Of a DNA stretch of 64,000 nt, positions 11,995 to 24,639 are shown one piece after another. Position 1 is the stretch's first letter; each line of letters begins with the position of its first letter. A program made the translations under genes and the position numbers. The DNA is from Amphiura filiformis (lineage: Eukaryota > Echinodermata > Ophiuroidea > Amphilepidida > Amphiuridae), in NCBI RefSeq assembly GCF_039555335.1, contig NC_092644.1:46478428-46542427 (forward strand), given 5' to 3'. Below the pieces are notes generated by a model. It saw only the letters and a program-made list of their open reading frames with translations, made no database searches and was not told where the DNA came from.

Positions 11995-13093
11995 TAGGGT
12001 GGGCCAAAAAACACCTTTTTTCTCGGATCGACTTGGAACTCTCGGAGAATTTTACTAGGGTACGTACTACTATTGTGCGAAAATATCAGTAAGATCGGAG
12101 CATGTTTCGCCCAGGCAGTAGATTTTCACAAAATCCCTACTTATTTGCCATTTCTTATTGTACAACTCTATAGAGAAATCAGTAGAAACAACCTGGGAAA
12201 AGTAGGCATTGAGATGACATCATAGCCAATATTAAACAATTTGGGTAGTTTGTTTAGACCCTCCAGAACATCACCAAATAGCAAGCAGTCTCCAATTGGT
12301 TACCATTATTTTTTGCTATAGACCTGCATTTAGTTGAATATTGATGATATTTGAGTTGCTAAATTAAGGGGTAGGGGTAGCATTATGGAGCATTTCCCCC
12401 GTTCTATTGAGTCAAATTTCACAATCTTGGTCTTGTTGGGTAGATATGAACTGCAAAAGTACAAACAATACATGAGATATGAATTTAGAGCAGCTCTGAC
12501 ATGACCAGGGGTTAAAGGGTCATGTGACGCCTGATTTGTAATAATTTTCAAGGCTGTGTGACCTTTTGACCTCTGGTCAAAACATGGATAACCGAAAATC
12601 ATATAGCATTTATTTTTGACAATGCTGCAGTTCATATGTATGCAACAATACCGCATTTGGGAAATTTGACTGAGTAGAACTGGAGAAATTCTCCATAATG
12701 CTACCCCTACCCCTTAATATAGCAACTCAAATATCATTAATATTTGACTTACATGCATGTCTTTAGCAAAAATAATGGTAACCAATTGGAGACGGCTTGC
12801 TATTTGGTGATGTTCTAGAGGGTCCAAACAAACTACCCAGAGTATTTAATATTGGTTAGGATGGCATATGAATGCCTACTTTTCCCAGATTGTTTCTAAG
12901 TACTGATTTCTCTATATAGAGTTATACAGTAAGAAATAGCAAAAAAAGTAGGGATTTTGTGAAAATCTACTGCCTGGGCGAAACATGCTCCGATATTACT
13001 GATATTTCAGCTCAATACTACTATGTACCCCAGTAAAATTCTCCGAGAGTTCCAAGTCGATCCGAGAAAAAAGGTGTTTTTTGGCCCACCCTA
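11995..13093. mobile_element. hAT-like foldback element, about 400-bp inverted arms
   Basis: The element begins TAGGGTGGGCCAAAAAACAC and ends with its inverse. Arms of about 400 bp (11995-12395 and 12690-13093) are inverted with moderate divergence around a unique centre of about 295 bp. It is flanked by a perfect 8-bp duplication CTGGACAA (11987-11994, 13094-13101). No transposase frame is seen. The long arms make it a foldback-type non-autonomous element. Confidence 0.85.
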
Positions 13094-13237
13094 CTGGACA
13101 AAGTCCAAATTTGGGAAAGGTAACCCTGATGGTTTCAGAGTTAAGGAGGCTTTCCACAGGGACAACCAACAATCTCTGAATAAAGACGGAGGATGCTACA
13201 AGTTACCAGAGGTCTATGACCCGATTAGGCCTATTAC

Positions 13238-13940
13238 CATGGCTCCCGCTGGACGCGAATTTGTGCGTCCAGACGCATTTTTGTATTGCTGGACGCAATG
13301 TTCAACAAATTTTATCAACCCGTTGCGTCCAGTCGGACGCAAGTTGATTCAGCCCAAAAATGAGTGATTATAAGCTTACCAACTTCATCATCATAAAAAT
13401 CGTGAAAATTATGTTGACTGATCACTCCTAATTCTCCTAATAAAGCTTAATTAATATTCATAACCAATGGACCAATCAGTAAACGAGTTATTGACCTTTC
13501 ACATTTAACCACTCCCATTTTGCAACACTTCCGGGTCACCAGTCAATGAATGAAAATTCTTACGGAAGTTACGGCAGTGAGACATGATAAGCTCAAATTG
13601 CTCAAACACAAGAGCAAAAATACAACTTTCTAAACTATCGTACATTGTCAGCCAGTTTGCATTCACGTAATTTGTTATTGACAATAATATTTACATACAT
13701 CTTTAAAATCTCATCAGGAATCTGAAAGGAAATAGTCAAATATTTGCATCAAACTGCGATGTAATGCGATGCAATATACCGGCAATCATGGGCTTTGTAA
13801 AATTGTATTCCCTGTTGCCCAACACATCAACATACATGTACGGACGCACAAAAATTTTATGGGACGCACATTTCCCGACCAGGTTTTACAGTTGTGCGTC
13901 CGATCGGACGCAGAGTTTTTGAAGGCTAGCGGGAGCCTTG
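13238..13940. mobile_element. hAT-like element with GGACGC repeats, 703 bp
   Basis: The inverted ends are CATGGCTCCCGCT and, on the other strand, CAAGGCTCCCGCT. A perfect 8-bp duplication CCTATTAC flanks it (13230-13237, 13941-13948). Both subterminal regions carry clustered GGACGC/GCGTCC hexamers, possible transposase binding sites. The interior has no convincing coding frame. Confidence 0.85.
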
Positions 13941-14009
13941 CCTATTACCTCACACTTCAAGAGTGCAGATGGTGTCATTCCCCTGACTAATGATGTAGTA
14001 GTAACACAC

Positions 14010-14940
14010 TAGGATCCACAGCATGCTCATCTATCAGGTCACAGTTCTTTAACCTTTAACATTTGTACATTCATTGAATGACCTTTGAAAATTTGGGTAC
14101 AAAAACTCATACTCTGCAACTTTAGGTCAAATTTTGCACTTTGATTGTTTAATTGAGGTTATTGAAGTATGCCATTGGGATGAGGTCATTGTGGTCCATA
14201 GTGACAGTTGAAAATTACAGAGGTAAATAATTTTGCATTGAGATCACGAGTTAAAATCTTTCTGGATTACCAATACAGATGAACTGTCATGCTATCTCTA
14301 CAATACGTAAATGACCCTGTTCTATATGGGTTGTTGTCCAGTTCCTGTGGCAAGATCATTTAAAGATGGGTGACCCCATCAACAGCCTCATCCCCCTACT
14401 TTTTCCTATCAAAATGGAGATTTTGGCATCAGAAGAAAGCTCATATTTTTTTCATAATCCCGGTGAAACTTTAGGACTATATTCCATTTAGATGTTATCA
14501 ACAAAAAAGAGATAGCCTCATCCCTGCATGATCCCCAATTGTGGGACACCGAACATACCGTTCTATGGGCCGTTGTGAAACACGTTTTTACTTCCAATAT
14601 CAAAACGCCAAAACGGCTAGTGCAATTTACCTTAACAAAATCAGATTATTTTGGTACAGGCCTCAAATGTGAGGTACAAAACACAATATGAAAAAATCTG
14701 ATCACCTACCTATGAAACAAAACAAAACATAACAAATATAATGACAAACAAGAAATGTCTTTAAAAAGACAATGCCATGGATGAAGATCATGTTTCATAA
14801 TTTTGCATTGCAAGTACTTTAAATTTGAATGTTTGGCACAACTAACCGGGTGCGAAATATTGGCATTTATTGGTAAATACCACCAATGACATGTTAGGAA
14901 ATACTCAAAATTTTCATGTCGAAAGCTGAATTGGAAAATG
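14010..14940. other. No gene; possible fragment of a CCTCATCCCC repeat
   Basis: The segment 14370-14410 contains an ACAGCCTCATCCCCCTACTTTT motif resembling the repeats at 23515 and 57950. Otherwise nothing recognised. Confidence 0.4.
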
Positions 14941-14944
14941 TGTG

Positions 14945-15400
14945 TACTTGTAACAAAGCGGCTCAATTGAAATCACATCCTCTGAGTTTTACAACAATCC
15001 AACTATCTATATTCAGATAACCTTAAGAATGTTTGCTGCTTAATTAAGGGATTTCATATCAACCACATTTCATGACAATCCAACTATCTATTATCAGTAA
15101 CTGTTAACCTTGATATGACCTTGATGGTTTTGACCCTTAGGGCCTAATTGTGATTACATGCACCACGTTTTATGAAAATCAGACTATCGATGCTCTGTTG
15201 ACATCAAATGCGCTTGACACCACTTTGAACATTCTGACAATCCAACACAATACTTAGTCGACCTCAAATGACCTTTAACAATTTTGGGCAGAATTGTTAT
15301 CCACAATCTGACAATCTATACTCAATTCACCTCGGATGACCTTGACCTGACCTTCAACATTTTCCGCTTACTAACCCACCATGTCCATAACAATCTTACT
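14945..15400. repeat. Degenerate tandem repeat, about 70-110 bp unit
   Basis: A motif close to ACAATCCAACTATCTAT recurs at about 14994, 15075, 15175, 15238 and 15325. It is spaced by blocks with TGACCTTGA or CAAATGACCTT. Units are strongly diverged, suggesting an old minisatellite. Confidence 0.5.
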
Positions 15401-15577
15401 CCTTCGAATTCCTCTCAAATCTTTTATTCATAAAACTCCAAATTTCTGTCCTTTTACCTTTTCTGTGTTTTACTATTTACCAATATTTAGTATAAAATCC
15501 ATTAAAAGCATGGTAATTAATTTTAGATATATTTATTCGCAATGTATAGTTTACTGGTAGTTACAATCACATTATAA

Positions 15578-15851
15578 GGCCACTAGCAGTCAATTTTGAG
15601 TTTCCCGTCACATAATTTCTGAAAACAAGCGAGGTAACTTTTTCATTATTCATTATTTTTCTGCCTTTCATTATATGACCAACATGTATGTAAAATGTGT
15701 TGTTATTTGCCACTCACTCACTTGAAGATGGATGTTTAGCCCTAATGAGATTCAAAAGTATATTAAAAATAGTCACAATAATGAATTCAAGTGAGGCGCG
15801 AAAATGAAGTCAGAGGCGGTGACGGAAACTCAAAATTGACTTTCATTGGCC
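15578..15851. mobile_element. MITE-like element, 274 bp
   Basis: GGCCACTAGCAGTCAATTTT at the left is matched inverted by AAAATTGACTTTCATTGGCC at the right, with TTTCCCGTCAC/GTGACGGAAA next inside. No coding frame. The target duplication is uncertain. Confidence 0.65.
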
Positions 15852-17690
15852 TAATCAAAAAGACTGATTACTCAATCCCAGGGATTCCCGGTTGCTCTAC
15901 ATGTACCAAAAAAGTATAAAACCAAAGCCACTATCTACCCCAATTACTGGTATCCCGCCCCTCGACGACTAGTGTCACTCCCAACATCAATTAGTGTTGG
16001 TAGTACCTGCACTATTTATACCCAGCTCTGGTCAGATCAGGGAATGGTCAGATAATGCTCATTATTATTGTTTAATTAGTGGTCATACTTTACTTGTCAA
16101 TGCTTGTTGACAGCTTATCAGTAGTCGGATCAGCAGGGGTGCAATTGTATCCTTTTTCATAGAGCAAAATTGTTCAAAATGTTTATTGTCGAATGGTTCC
16201 TAAAAACCTTATAGTGAACAGATTTTTATTTTTAACAAAGCAAAATGTATGTTTAATATATTAATTATTTCATTAATAGCAATTTCCTAAGTTTCCATCC
16301 ATAAATAACCACAGAGCATTATCTGTTTACAAAATCAGTGTTTATTTTCAATTAGCCATCTTATCAGTAAAACTGATAGGAGGCCAAATTATAGTCAAAA
16401 AACAGATTCTTTGTCTGGTAGTCCCGGCAACCCAATCTGTAGGTGGCTCAGTTGTAAACATACACAACAGAAACCGACTGTGAAGGAGCCTATATGCACG
16501 TAAACAACTTTCTAGTACATGTATAATAAAATCCGTTTTTGAGTATAATAAAGAAAGTCATGCATTGGCAACATGAAGAAAATACCTATTGCTAACTTGG
16601 TAAAATGCATACTCGTAGCCCAATCTTGTACATCATAGCACCCAGTTTGGGTTTGTAGTTTCGAAATGTTGCAATTAAACATTAATTCTTTCAAATATGA
16701 AACGCTAAAACACAAATCTAGAACAAACAATCATTATATTTAGAAAGATATAGCAAACTTTCCATGATAGAGATTGGACCCAAGACAAAGTAGTAACCCA
16801 AATTAGGTGACAATTCAGAATTAAGCCATGGCTGGAAAAATATGATTGTAAATTCAAGTAAGAGCCTACATGTATTTGACTTACCAGATCCTTCTACCAA
16901 CCTTCATCACATGCATAGGCCTATTGCACAGCTTTTGAGTATACATGTTGGGCCAAAACTATGACCAAGAGTTCACCAATAAATCTACTGATCTGAATTT
17001 CAGAATTAGTTCAATTAACATCATATTTTCCACTCTGCCACACATTGCACAGCTTTTGACCATAAAGCCAAGCAATTTATCAATATTACCTATTGATCTG
17101 AACCTCTGGCATCTGTGCTATTGCAGTATTGCAATAACAATACACAAACCAGGACTCACAGTCAATTTCCAACCATATTTCTGGTCACAATTTTCACCAT
17201 GCACTGCACTGGTGCTCTAAAACAACCACTTTGTCTAATTAATGCAATACCAGGTATGCTCCGCTATTATTGGTTCATACAAGTAAAACATTTATCCTTT
17301 TAAAAATAATACCTCATTTAAACGTGACTACTAAGTTGCAGTTTACCAAAATCATCAACCCCATATACACAAGCATTCTGCATCATCAAAAGAGAAATGG
17401 GTAAAGAACTGAATTGATGCAAAATACAAAAAAATATTTTTAAAAATATTTAAACTAAATATTTCTAATAGTTGATCTGTCTCAGTACTTGGTACTCCAG
17501 ATACTGATCATTGATTGATATTTGAGTCTGCAGAAGAGATTGAAAATGGAGTCTGTATATCATACAACGTATTTCATAAATGAAATGTCTGCTTTTTTTT
17601 TACTATCAAAAAAAATAATAAAAAAATAAAAATCACCAACCCTGGCTACTCAGAGGCAACTATAAACAAGGCAATTAATAATACTTTGTA
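15852..17690. other. No gene recognised
   Basis: AT-rich, with only chance-length frames. No conserved protein motif or repeat partner was noticed. Confidence 0.5.
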
Positions 17691-17754
17691 AGGCCGGTGT
17701 CGACAGGTCCTCTGTCGGAATCCTGTCGACAAAGTGAATTATGTCAACACGCTA

Positions 17755-17816
17755 TAATTTTTGAGAAAAACACAAAAATAAGCAAAAAATTGGCTAGGGG
17801 TGTAGTACCCCCTTAA
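17755..17816. mobile_element. Half copy of the TTAA-flanked MITE family
   Basis: CGCTATAATTTTTGAG through GGGTGTAGTACCCCCTTAA matches the right end of the intact element at 24640-24994. The left end is missing. Confidence 0.65.
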
Positions 17817-18384
17817 TCGGGGAAAATGTGATGTATAAATAAATTACACATTTTCAAGGAATCTCCGAAAATCTGTTGTTCCAATATAGACAAACCTCTG
17901 GCTAGATAAAGTGAAAAATCTTATTTGTAATTCTGCATTGAATGTCTGAAGTGCTAAAATTGAGATAACAAAATCTATAAGCTTACTCAATGTGGGGTAA
18001 TAACACTGAAAGACCATTCTTGAGTGCTGAACGCAATAATACAATGTATATGTAGATATTTAAATGCTTAAGGATAGGGGCATGAAATTAAACATATCAC
18101 ATATGTCTGGATAACAGAGAAATCTATAAAAAAAATTTAAAAAAGAGGTCTGGTTTGACTGCAAATATTTTTACAATACCAATTACCATTTCATAATAAT
18201 AAAACTGTCCATTTCAGCCTGCCCCGTGGTTTAATAAAATGCATAAGAGTATCAGCCTAAACAACAGCAAATTATCCTGAAGCACACACTATAATGTTGT
18301 GCTATTTTAATCACCACTAAAACCTAAGGCTAAATAGGGATCTATTCAATACTCGCTCTTGAAGAAAATTGAATTATTCACTTG

Positions 18385-18601
18385 CAGTGTCCGAAATAAG
18401 GAAAATATGGAGGTTGTCCCGAGGACAACTAGAGCATAATATCTGCTTGTCCTCAAAACATTTTGGTTATCCCCAAAATGTGTCATATTTTAGAGGCAAA
18501 ATATAGTGGTTGTCCAGGGGATAAGTACATAGCTCAATATGGTTGTCCTCAGTGATTTTTGGACAAGAGGACAAGAGGATAAGTGCTTATTTCGAACACT
18601 G
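18385..18601. mobile_element. hAT-like MITE, CAGTGTCCGAAATAAG ends, 217 bp
   Basis: The end CAGTGTCCGAAATAAG is matched inverted by CTTATTTCGAACACTG. A perfect 8-bp duplication TTCACTTG flanks it (18377-18384, 18602-18609). Internal TTGTCCTC/GAGGACAA motifs recur in both orientations. Confidence 0.85.
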
Positions 18602-19560
18602 TTCACTTGTAACGAAACTTAATTTTAAACATGCAATGCCGATGGTTGTTGAAAATTGATCAAGCTACAAGCAGTTGGCATGTACTTTTGAAGCATGGTG
18701 GAACTAAGCTTTAATTGGTGAAACTTACATATACTTAATAGCATACTATACTAGAAGAAACTGGTGCATTGGAGCTGAAATTCCTGAAGGCTATTGATTT
18801 CCACCCCTGCGAAGTATTGTCATATAGCAATAATTGTTTTGTTTTTAAAAGGACTTCAGTTGGGTGCCTTCTATTATATTATAACATAACTAAATATAGG
18901 AGGTCAGATTTGTTCATATTCTGTTACATTGAGGTCTACCATTAAAAACAATCTGTTTTCCAAAGTTGTATTCCTCCAGCAGTTTTGATATGACCAATTG
19001 ACCATAATACCCCACATAATTCTATGTGTAGATAACTATGCCCCATAGGATACTATGTGAACACAACTATGCCCCATACACTACATACATACGTGTACTT
19101 CAGGTAGTGATTACCACATTCTATCGCATTTTTGTTCACACAACAAAACAAATCATGGGCATTAAATTTTACTGGGGTAACGAGAAATTATGAGCTTTCT
19201 TCTGATACCAAAATTGTTTTTCAGTATAAAATGTTAATAATTCTAGGTAGGCCTATACTTGAATTGAATTTTAAAGCTTCTAAGCAATATTCGACTTCAT
19301 TAACACAGGGTGCATAATACAGTCATTTCATTTCCAGCATCCATTAATAGTACGGTGGTATACTAGTACTTTATCAAAATCGACCTTTCCCAATCCACTC
19401 AATTTACAGCAAACATAGAAACAAATTACTGCACAAATAAATTAAAACTGATGTGTGCTTAGATTCAGAAACACATTAAATTCAGCTGAAAATAGCTCTC
19501 TCTGTAATGTATTTTAAAATTTTAAAGAAAAACCCCACACATATTACAATTTCCAAATCA

Positions 19561-19640
19561 ACCCAGCGAACACAAAAATGTTTTGCACATTCTCGCTTTA
19601 GTCAAAACCTTTTAAGAACATTTAAATGTCGGTTTATATT
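19561..19640. mobile_element. Truncated copy of the CCCAGCAAACAC element
   Basis: CCCAGCGAACACAAAAATG followed by ACATTTAAATGTCGG matches the left end of the element at 3731-4385. No right end follows. Confidence 0.5.
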
Positions 19641-19702
19641 TGTTTACAGTCCTGCTTTTACCTGGATTTATTTATGGCAATATCATGGCATATGTTATGA
19701 AC

Positions 19703-20017
19703 CGGGGGGTCACTCCCATTGTGGCCTGTACACCATCCGCGATAATGAAAACGCGTAAAAAGGGTAGTTTTTCGTGGGTAAGCACGATACGGGCGTAACA
19801 CGTTTAGGGTGTCAAAAACAAAAAAAAAAAAAAAAAAGGGTAGCAAAATTGCAATTGCTAATACTGCGAAATGAAATTTAGGGTATGAAATTTGATGCAA
19901 GGAATAAAATCCCTGTTTAGGGTATTGTTTTAGCCAAGGGTTAAATCCTTGTTTAGGGTGCTTTTCAAAAGTTTATTATCGCGGATGGGGTACAGGCCAC
20001 AATGGGAGTGACCCCCG
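19703..20017. mobile_element. Inverted-repeat element, GGGGGTCACTCCCATTG ends
   Basis: About 40 bp of the left end, through ACACCATCCGCGATAAT, is matched inverted at 19977-20017. Inside are repeats of the form AGGGTA or AGGGTG. No coding capacity. Confidence 0.7.
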
Positions 20018-20474
20018 GGTTATAAACTTTGTCAAATTTATTTACACCTTTCACTATCATCTATGTTGGAATTTATACTTATGAATCAATTTATTTATAG
20101 AACTTCACTGCAATCTGGTTGCAAAAGCCCAATACAGTATTGGCATGTCAATAAACCTGTGGATCTCTAAATGATTCATCAGATCCTAAAATGTATGCAT
20201 GAAGAGGAAATTGATAAAGGGAAACTGAAAATCATGAAAATGATTGTCATATCACTCAACGCAATGTTTAGTTACGTAACCATTATATGTCCAGACAAGT
20301 TGGCTGTTTACACTCTCAATGAAGTACTCATTGTCATTGGCTGTGAACCTTAATTTTTTAGTCATTGATTGTAAAATGATTCAAATATATTTACATTCAA
20401 CAACAAGTTGGAATAAAAGTTTGCCACTCTGTGGCCACTCTGTGCTCTCACATTTAATGGCTATTCAAAAAAAA

Positions 20475-20548
20475 GTCTAACCTAGACGTTGCTCCACAAG
20501 CCTTAACATACTTTACAGGTTGTCGCTGACCACTACGGCCCTATATCA
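20475..20548 (-). mobile_element. SINE 3' fragment
   Basis: On the minus strand this matches the 3' body of the SINE at 56640-57080: GGCC(A/G)TAGTGGTCAGCG, ACAACCTGTAAAGT, GAGGCTTGTGGA and GTCTAGG. The tRNA-like head is missing and a large inverted repeat begins next to it. Confidence 0.7.
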
Positions 20549-20556
20549 TTCTATAA

Positions 20557-21191
20557 TGCGCCAATAAAGTATCCTTACACTTGGAAAAATAATCACAATT
20601 TCCAAACTGAACAATATTGGGGTAAATTGGTTTTTGTAATAGATGCACTATCTAATCCTGCACATTATGACACCACATTGAATCCAATGTGACTTCAAGA
20701 AGCAAAGTTACAAGCATTTGATTAGACGAAGGTCCAGTTTTAAAAGTGACAAACTGGCCTATTCAAAACTCCACAGACTAGAAATCTGGTTTGAGAGTGG
20801 TGAATGGCTAATTTATGCGTTTGGCTTTAATTTTAAACAAAAGGAACAAAAAGAACTAACAAATAAAGTGAAAGTTATGAAAAGTACAGAGAATTAAAAA
20901 CTGAAATAAAAACTGCTTAAAAATAACGCTTCAATAAGAAACTGTGTTGTCTCTTCGTTTCGCTTGTTGGAATCTTTTTGCACCTTGTATAAAGACCAGT
21001 TTGTCACTTTTAAAACTGGACCTTCATCTATTCAATTGCTTGCAACTTTACTTCTTGAGGTCACATTGGATTCAATGTGGTGTCATAATGTGCAGGATTA
21101 GATAGTGCATCTTAAAAAAAATTTACCCCAATATTGTTAAGTTTTGAAATTGTGATTATTTTTCTAAGTGTAAGGATACTTTATTGGCGCA
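20557..21191. mobile_element. Foldback element, about 200-bp inverted arms
   Basis: The left arm 20557-20758 begins TGCGCCAATAAAGTATCC and the right arm 20995-21191 is its inverted copy ending GGATACTTTATTGGCGCA. Arms are highly similar and the centre is about 240 bp. No target duplication is clear. It lies just beside a SINE fragment. Confidence 0.75.
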
Positions 21192-21345
21192 GTATATAAA
21201 CCATTACAACAACACAGGGACTTGCTGGAATGCTGAGGTGCTAAATTGTGATCAGCTGAAAAATCTCATGCCTGTACAATACCAATCACCTGTTAAGTGG
21301 TATTGATTCTTTTGTACTCCATGCATTTTCATGTCTTCTGGACAG

Positions 21346-21400
21346 GGTTCGAATTCGCCCGTATCGCATCGCAGAATGCGATGCAAAACTTGTCAATTCT
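21346..21400. mobile_element. CAGGGTTCGAATTCG element left end
   Basis: CAGGGTTCGAATTCG plus GCATCGCA matches the inverted right end of the intact hAT-like element at 27599-27770. No partner end is visible nearby. Confidence 0.35.
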
Positions 21401-21984
21401 GGATGACGATTTGACCTAATTTTTTTTTTTTTTTTTTATGCAGCCTTCGAAACCAATTTTCTTTTTCAATTTTAATTTCAGTTTTAATGTATACCTTTAT
21501 AAGAGTTGGATGGGGGATTTTTTTAAAACTCATCAGTGAGGTAAAATTTATTTTTTGCCCTTAGCAATATGGTGGCCAAGTGGTTTCACTTTTTCGGTTG
21601 CTGCCCGCTATCCATGTCTGGAGGTATAATGTTACACTGGTCCATATTATGTGACACTTGGATAGTCGGTCAAGGGCGACAGTGAAGGTGTCTCTAGCAA
21701 TGGGTGTGTCAAAAAGTCTAACAAAACTATTGATAATTAGTTTCACTAAAGTTCACAAAATTTTGACCTAGAAATACGATACAATTTGTCGGAGTCCTAT
21801 TAGGTACTGCATATATGTAGGACTGGTCATGGTCATGCTGGTAGCGAGTATAATGTACCCTGGAAAGGTCTATGGTAGACATCTGTCAGACCTCGAAGCG
21901 GAGAAGCCAGTGGAAATCGTAGTGACGGAGGTGTGAGTTGCACTAGCTTACACTTTTATCCCATACCGTTGTGCAGAGCTACTA

Positions 21985-22880
21985 TATAATAATATTTATT
22001 TCAATTGCCATAAATTACAAACATGATAAAAACATTAAAAGCAATTTAAATGACAATCCAGGAAAGAAGAAATAGACTAAACAGTCCAAGCACAATGTGT
22101 TCTTCTTTCCTGATTATATTAAAGTACATATAATAATAATAATAATAATATAAATTAAGATAATAGATATGCATTAATTAAACCAGAAACATTTGTAGGG
22201 AAAAAAATAAGTGAAACACTCTATGACATATCTTATGCACACATGATGTATCAACAGTGCACAAAATAGGCAGTACAGAAAATAAAACATGCGTGAACAA
22301 AGTCATTGCCTTAGAGTGGTCCTACATGCAACTCAAATTATACAGCTAAATTACCTAAATTTAAACAAAATGATAACATGCATATGAAAAACATAATTAC
22401 ATCATAAAATGTTCTTTACACATGGCCTTAAACAAGGTAAGGGAGTGCAGAGCGTACATCAGTGGGAAGTTCATTCCACAAGCGTGGAAAGGAAACAAAA
22501 ACAGAGTTGAAAAAGGCATTGGTATGAGAACTACAGTGGAGATACCTAAACTCCTTAACCTTAGAAGGCTTGAAAAATTGGCAAAAAGAAGAAGAAGGAC
22601 CAATTCCATTAACCAATTTAAAGCAGAAGATCAACCTCAACAAATCAAATAAGTCGCATGTTTTAAGTAATCCAAATTCATCTAATCTAGACTCATATGA
22701 AAGATCAGAAGGACACCTCTTCCTATACATCAAAACTTTAGAAATCTTTCTCTGACTCTTATCTAACCTATCAAGCAGGCCAGTCTGACAAGGATTCCAA
22801 ATAACAGCACAGTAAGTAAGATGAGGGAGTATCAATGCTTTAAATAGATGCAGAAGAGCACTGAAGTGCATATGGTATGG
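21985..22880 (-). mobile_element. 5'-truncated LINE, 3' part of ORF2
   Basis: A 147-residue frame (22871-22428, minus) matches the region after the reverse transcriptase of non-LTR retrotransposons: LILPHLTYCAVIWNP, then LDKSQRKISKVLM, YESRLDEFGLL and a PRLWNELP motif before the C-terminus. A 3' untranslated part with TAATAA repeats (22132-22152) runs to about 21985, ending in AAT-type simple sequence. The polymerase catalytic motifs are absent, so the copy is dead on arrival. The exact clade (CR1/Jockey-like) is uncertain. Confidence 0.8.
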
Positions 22881-23512
22881 GTTCCTAGTTCATCACATAA
22901 ACTTGTATGGCTCAAAATTCGGACCGCTCGCCATTAAGTTTACTGTCATTATGTATTTCCAGGTAGTTGATGTTTTTTCGTACTTTATACAGTCCACACA
23001 TGTTCCAAAGAAAGTCATTAATATATCCTGCTACTTCGGATCGGATCCCAAATGAAACCATCTACAACCTGACCAACACTACTCCACTGGATGCTGCAGC
23101 CAAACAAAATTGTTTCGCTTGCCCAAGATCGCAACAGTTGGAGAAAGCTTGTAGTCGCCTGCTCCGCAGCCGACTGATGATGCTACTTCACAGAATAAAA
23201 AAATAAAAAAGGACAAATTTCAGTGCAAAATACGTGCCTATACGAGTCTACGGCACTGGACTACATGTATTTCCAACAGCAAGCCTGAACCGCAAGTGTA
23301 TACTTATTTGTAGCTGTTGTTTGACCATATTTTGTTGTAAGGCTATCACGAACATACAGGAGCGACAAGCTGTGTAAAAGACTAGTCAGATCAATTTCAT
23401 AATTCAACGAGTGGACTTGCATAGGATTACACAGAGATATTTTTTTTTTTTTTTTTACCTTTTCTAGACGAGGTGGCCAAACTTTGTCTGCATTATCTGA
23501 AAAAGGACAGTC

Positions 23513-23600
23513 TTAAAAGGGCATTTCGTGATCCACAGCCTCATCCCCCACTTTTCTCAACAAAAAAATTTTCTTGCAGATTAATTCGTTTAGCAAAGAT
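23513..23600. mobile_element. End fragment of the GTGATCCACAGCCTCATCCCC family
   Basis: TTAAAAGGGCATTTCGTGAT and the following CCTCATCCCCCACTTTTCTC match the inverted right end of the element at 57650-57992. Confidence 0.55.
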
Positions 23601-24459
23601 ATCGTGAAATTTGAATTTCGTTCTGGTGCACTAAGGACTGGCTCGTGACGCCATTTTGTCTGTCTATGGAAAATAAACACAATAAAAAGGTATATAAAAT
23701 TGGTACCCACCTTATTGTTACATGGATCGAATCCATGGGTTCCTACAGTCACCCATGGAAAACAGCTAACAGGGTACTGAAAAGTAGTATACCATGTCCA
23801 TATGGGCCAAGGGATGGTTTGTTTACATGGCAATCATTCCTTCAGAATAGGCAATACAGATTCCAAACATATAAAACTTACCTCATATCAGTTTTAGTTG
23901 CCCCTAATAACTCCAAATTGATGTGACAATTAATTCTATTTGCTCAATTTCATACCAAAATCAAGGAAAACATGGTTTTGTTATTGCAAAATAACAAGAA
24001 AATCAGGTAATCAATATTGGTACTTGAATTGCATGATTCAGTGACTTTCTGCTCATTGTAAGAGTGATAGTGTTGTAAACTTGATTGCATAACATTAAGA
24101 TTGCCAACTGACATTCTTTGTATTTGAGTTGTCTGTTGATGGTATTAGAACTGTCATGGATGTAAACATTACACAAAATGTCAACAAAACATGCTACTGC
24201 AGAACTCTATGCCTGTATGTGCATATGTGTGTGTCTGAGGGCCGATCCGAGGGCTGATGACACACATTGACATTCGATGGGTGTACGGTACCTTATCAAG
24301 ACTCGGTTGAAACAAAATTAAGGATCGAATGCATTTTAGTGTCCAAAAAGGCAAAATTATCATCAAAGTTCTGCCGAATTCTCCACCCTTGCGATGAGTG
24401 CAGAATTGGAATCAGGAATAAAAATATCCAATCTTTGCGATCAAAAAGACAAAATTACA

Positions 24460-24610
24460 ATTTTGTCTTTGGACATCGTAGTACTAATAATGGCAAAAGA
24501 CATTATTGCCAAACAAAATGGAATACAACATTTGATGTCAACTTGTCAAAATATTGAAGAAATGTGCTCCCTAAACTTGTGGCGAGCAGGCAAAATAATT
24601 CCCATTCAAA
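24460..24610. repeat. Diverged repeat shared with 27190-27340
   Basis: ATTGCCAAACAAAATGGAAT, CAACATTTGATGTCAACTTG and CAAAATATTGAAGAAATGTGCTC correspond in order to similar stretches at 27190-27340. The family is unknown. Confidence 0.45.
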
Positions 24611-24639
24611 CGCATGTCATGATGTAAAACTGAAAGTGC

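Larger units (their letters stand above)
11825..14010. repeat. Inverted diverged sequence pair interrupted by two hAT-like elements
   Basis: The minus strand of about 11825-11925 and the plus strand of about 13190-14010 (excluding 13238-13948) share TACAAGTTACCA, CTATGACC(A/C)GATTA, TTACCTCA, GTCATTCC(C/G)CTGAC and TAGTAACA in the same order. They are therefore inverted copies of one sequence. The hAT-like elements at 11995-13093 and 13238-13940 interrupt the arrangement. Confidence 0.6.

Noticed and set aside
13023..13367. A 114-residue open frame
   Set aside because: It runs across the ends of two different hAT-like elements and the gap between them, so it is not a coherent protein.
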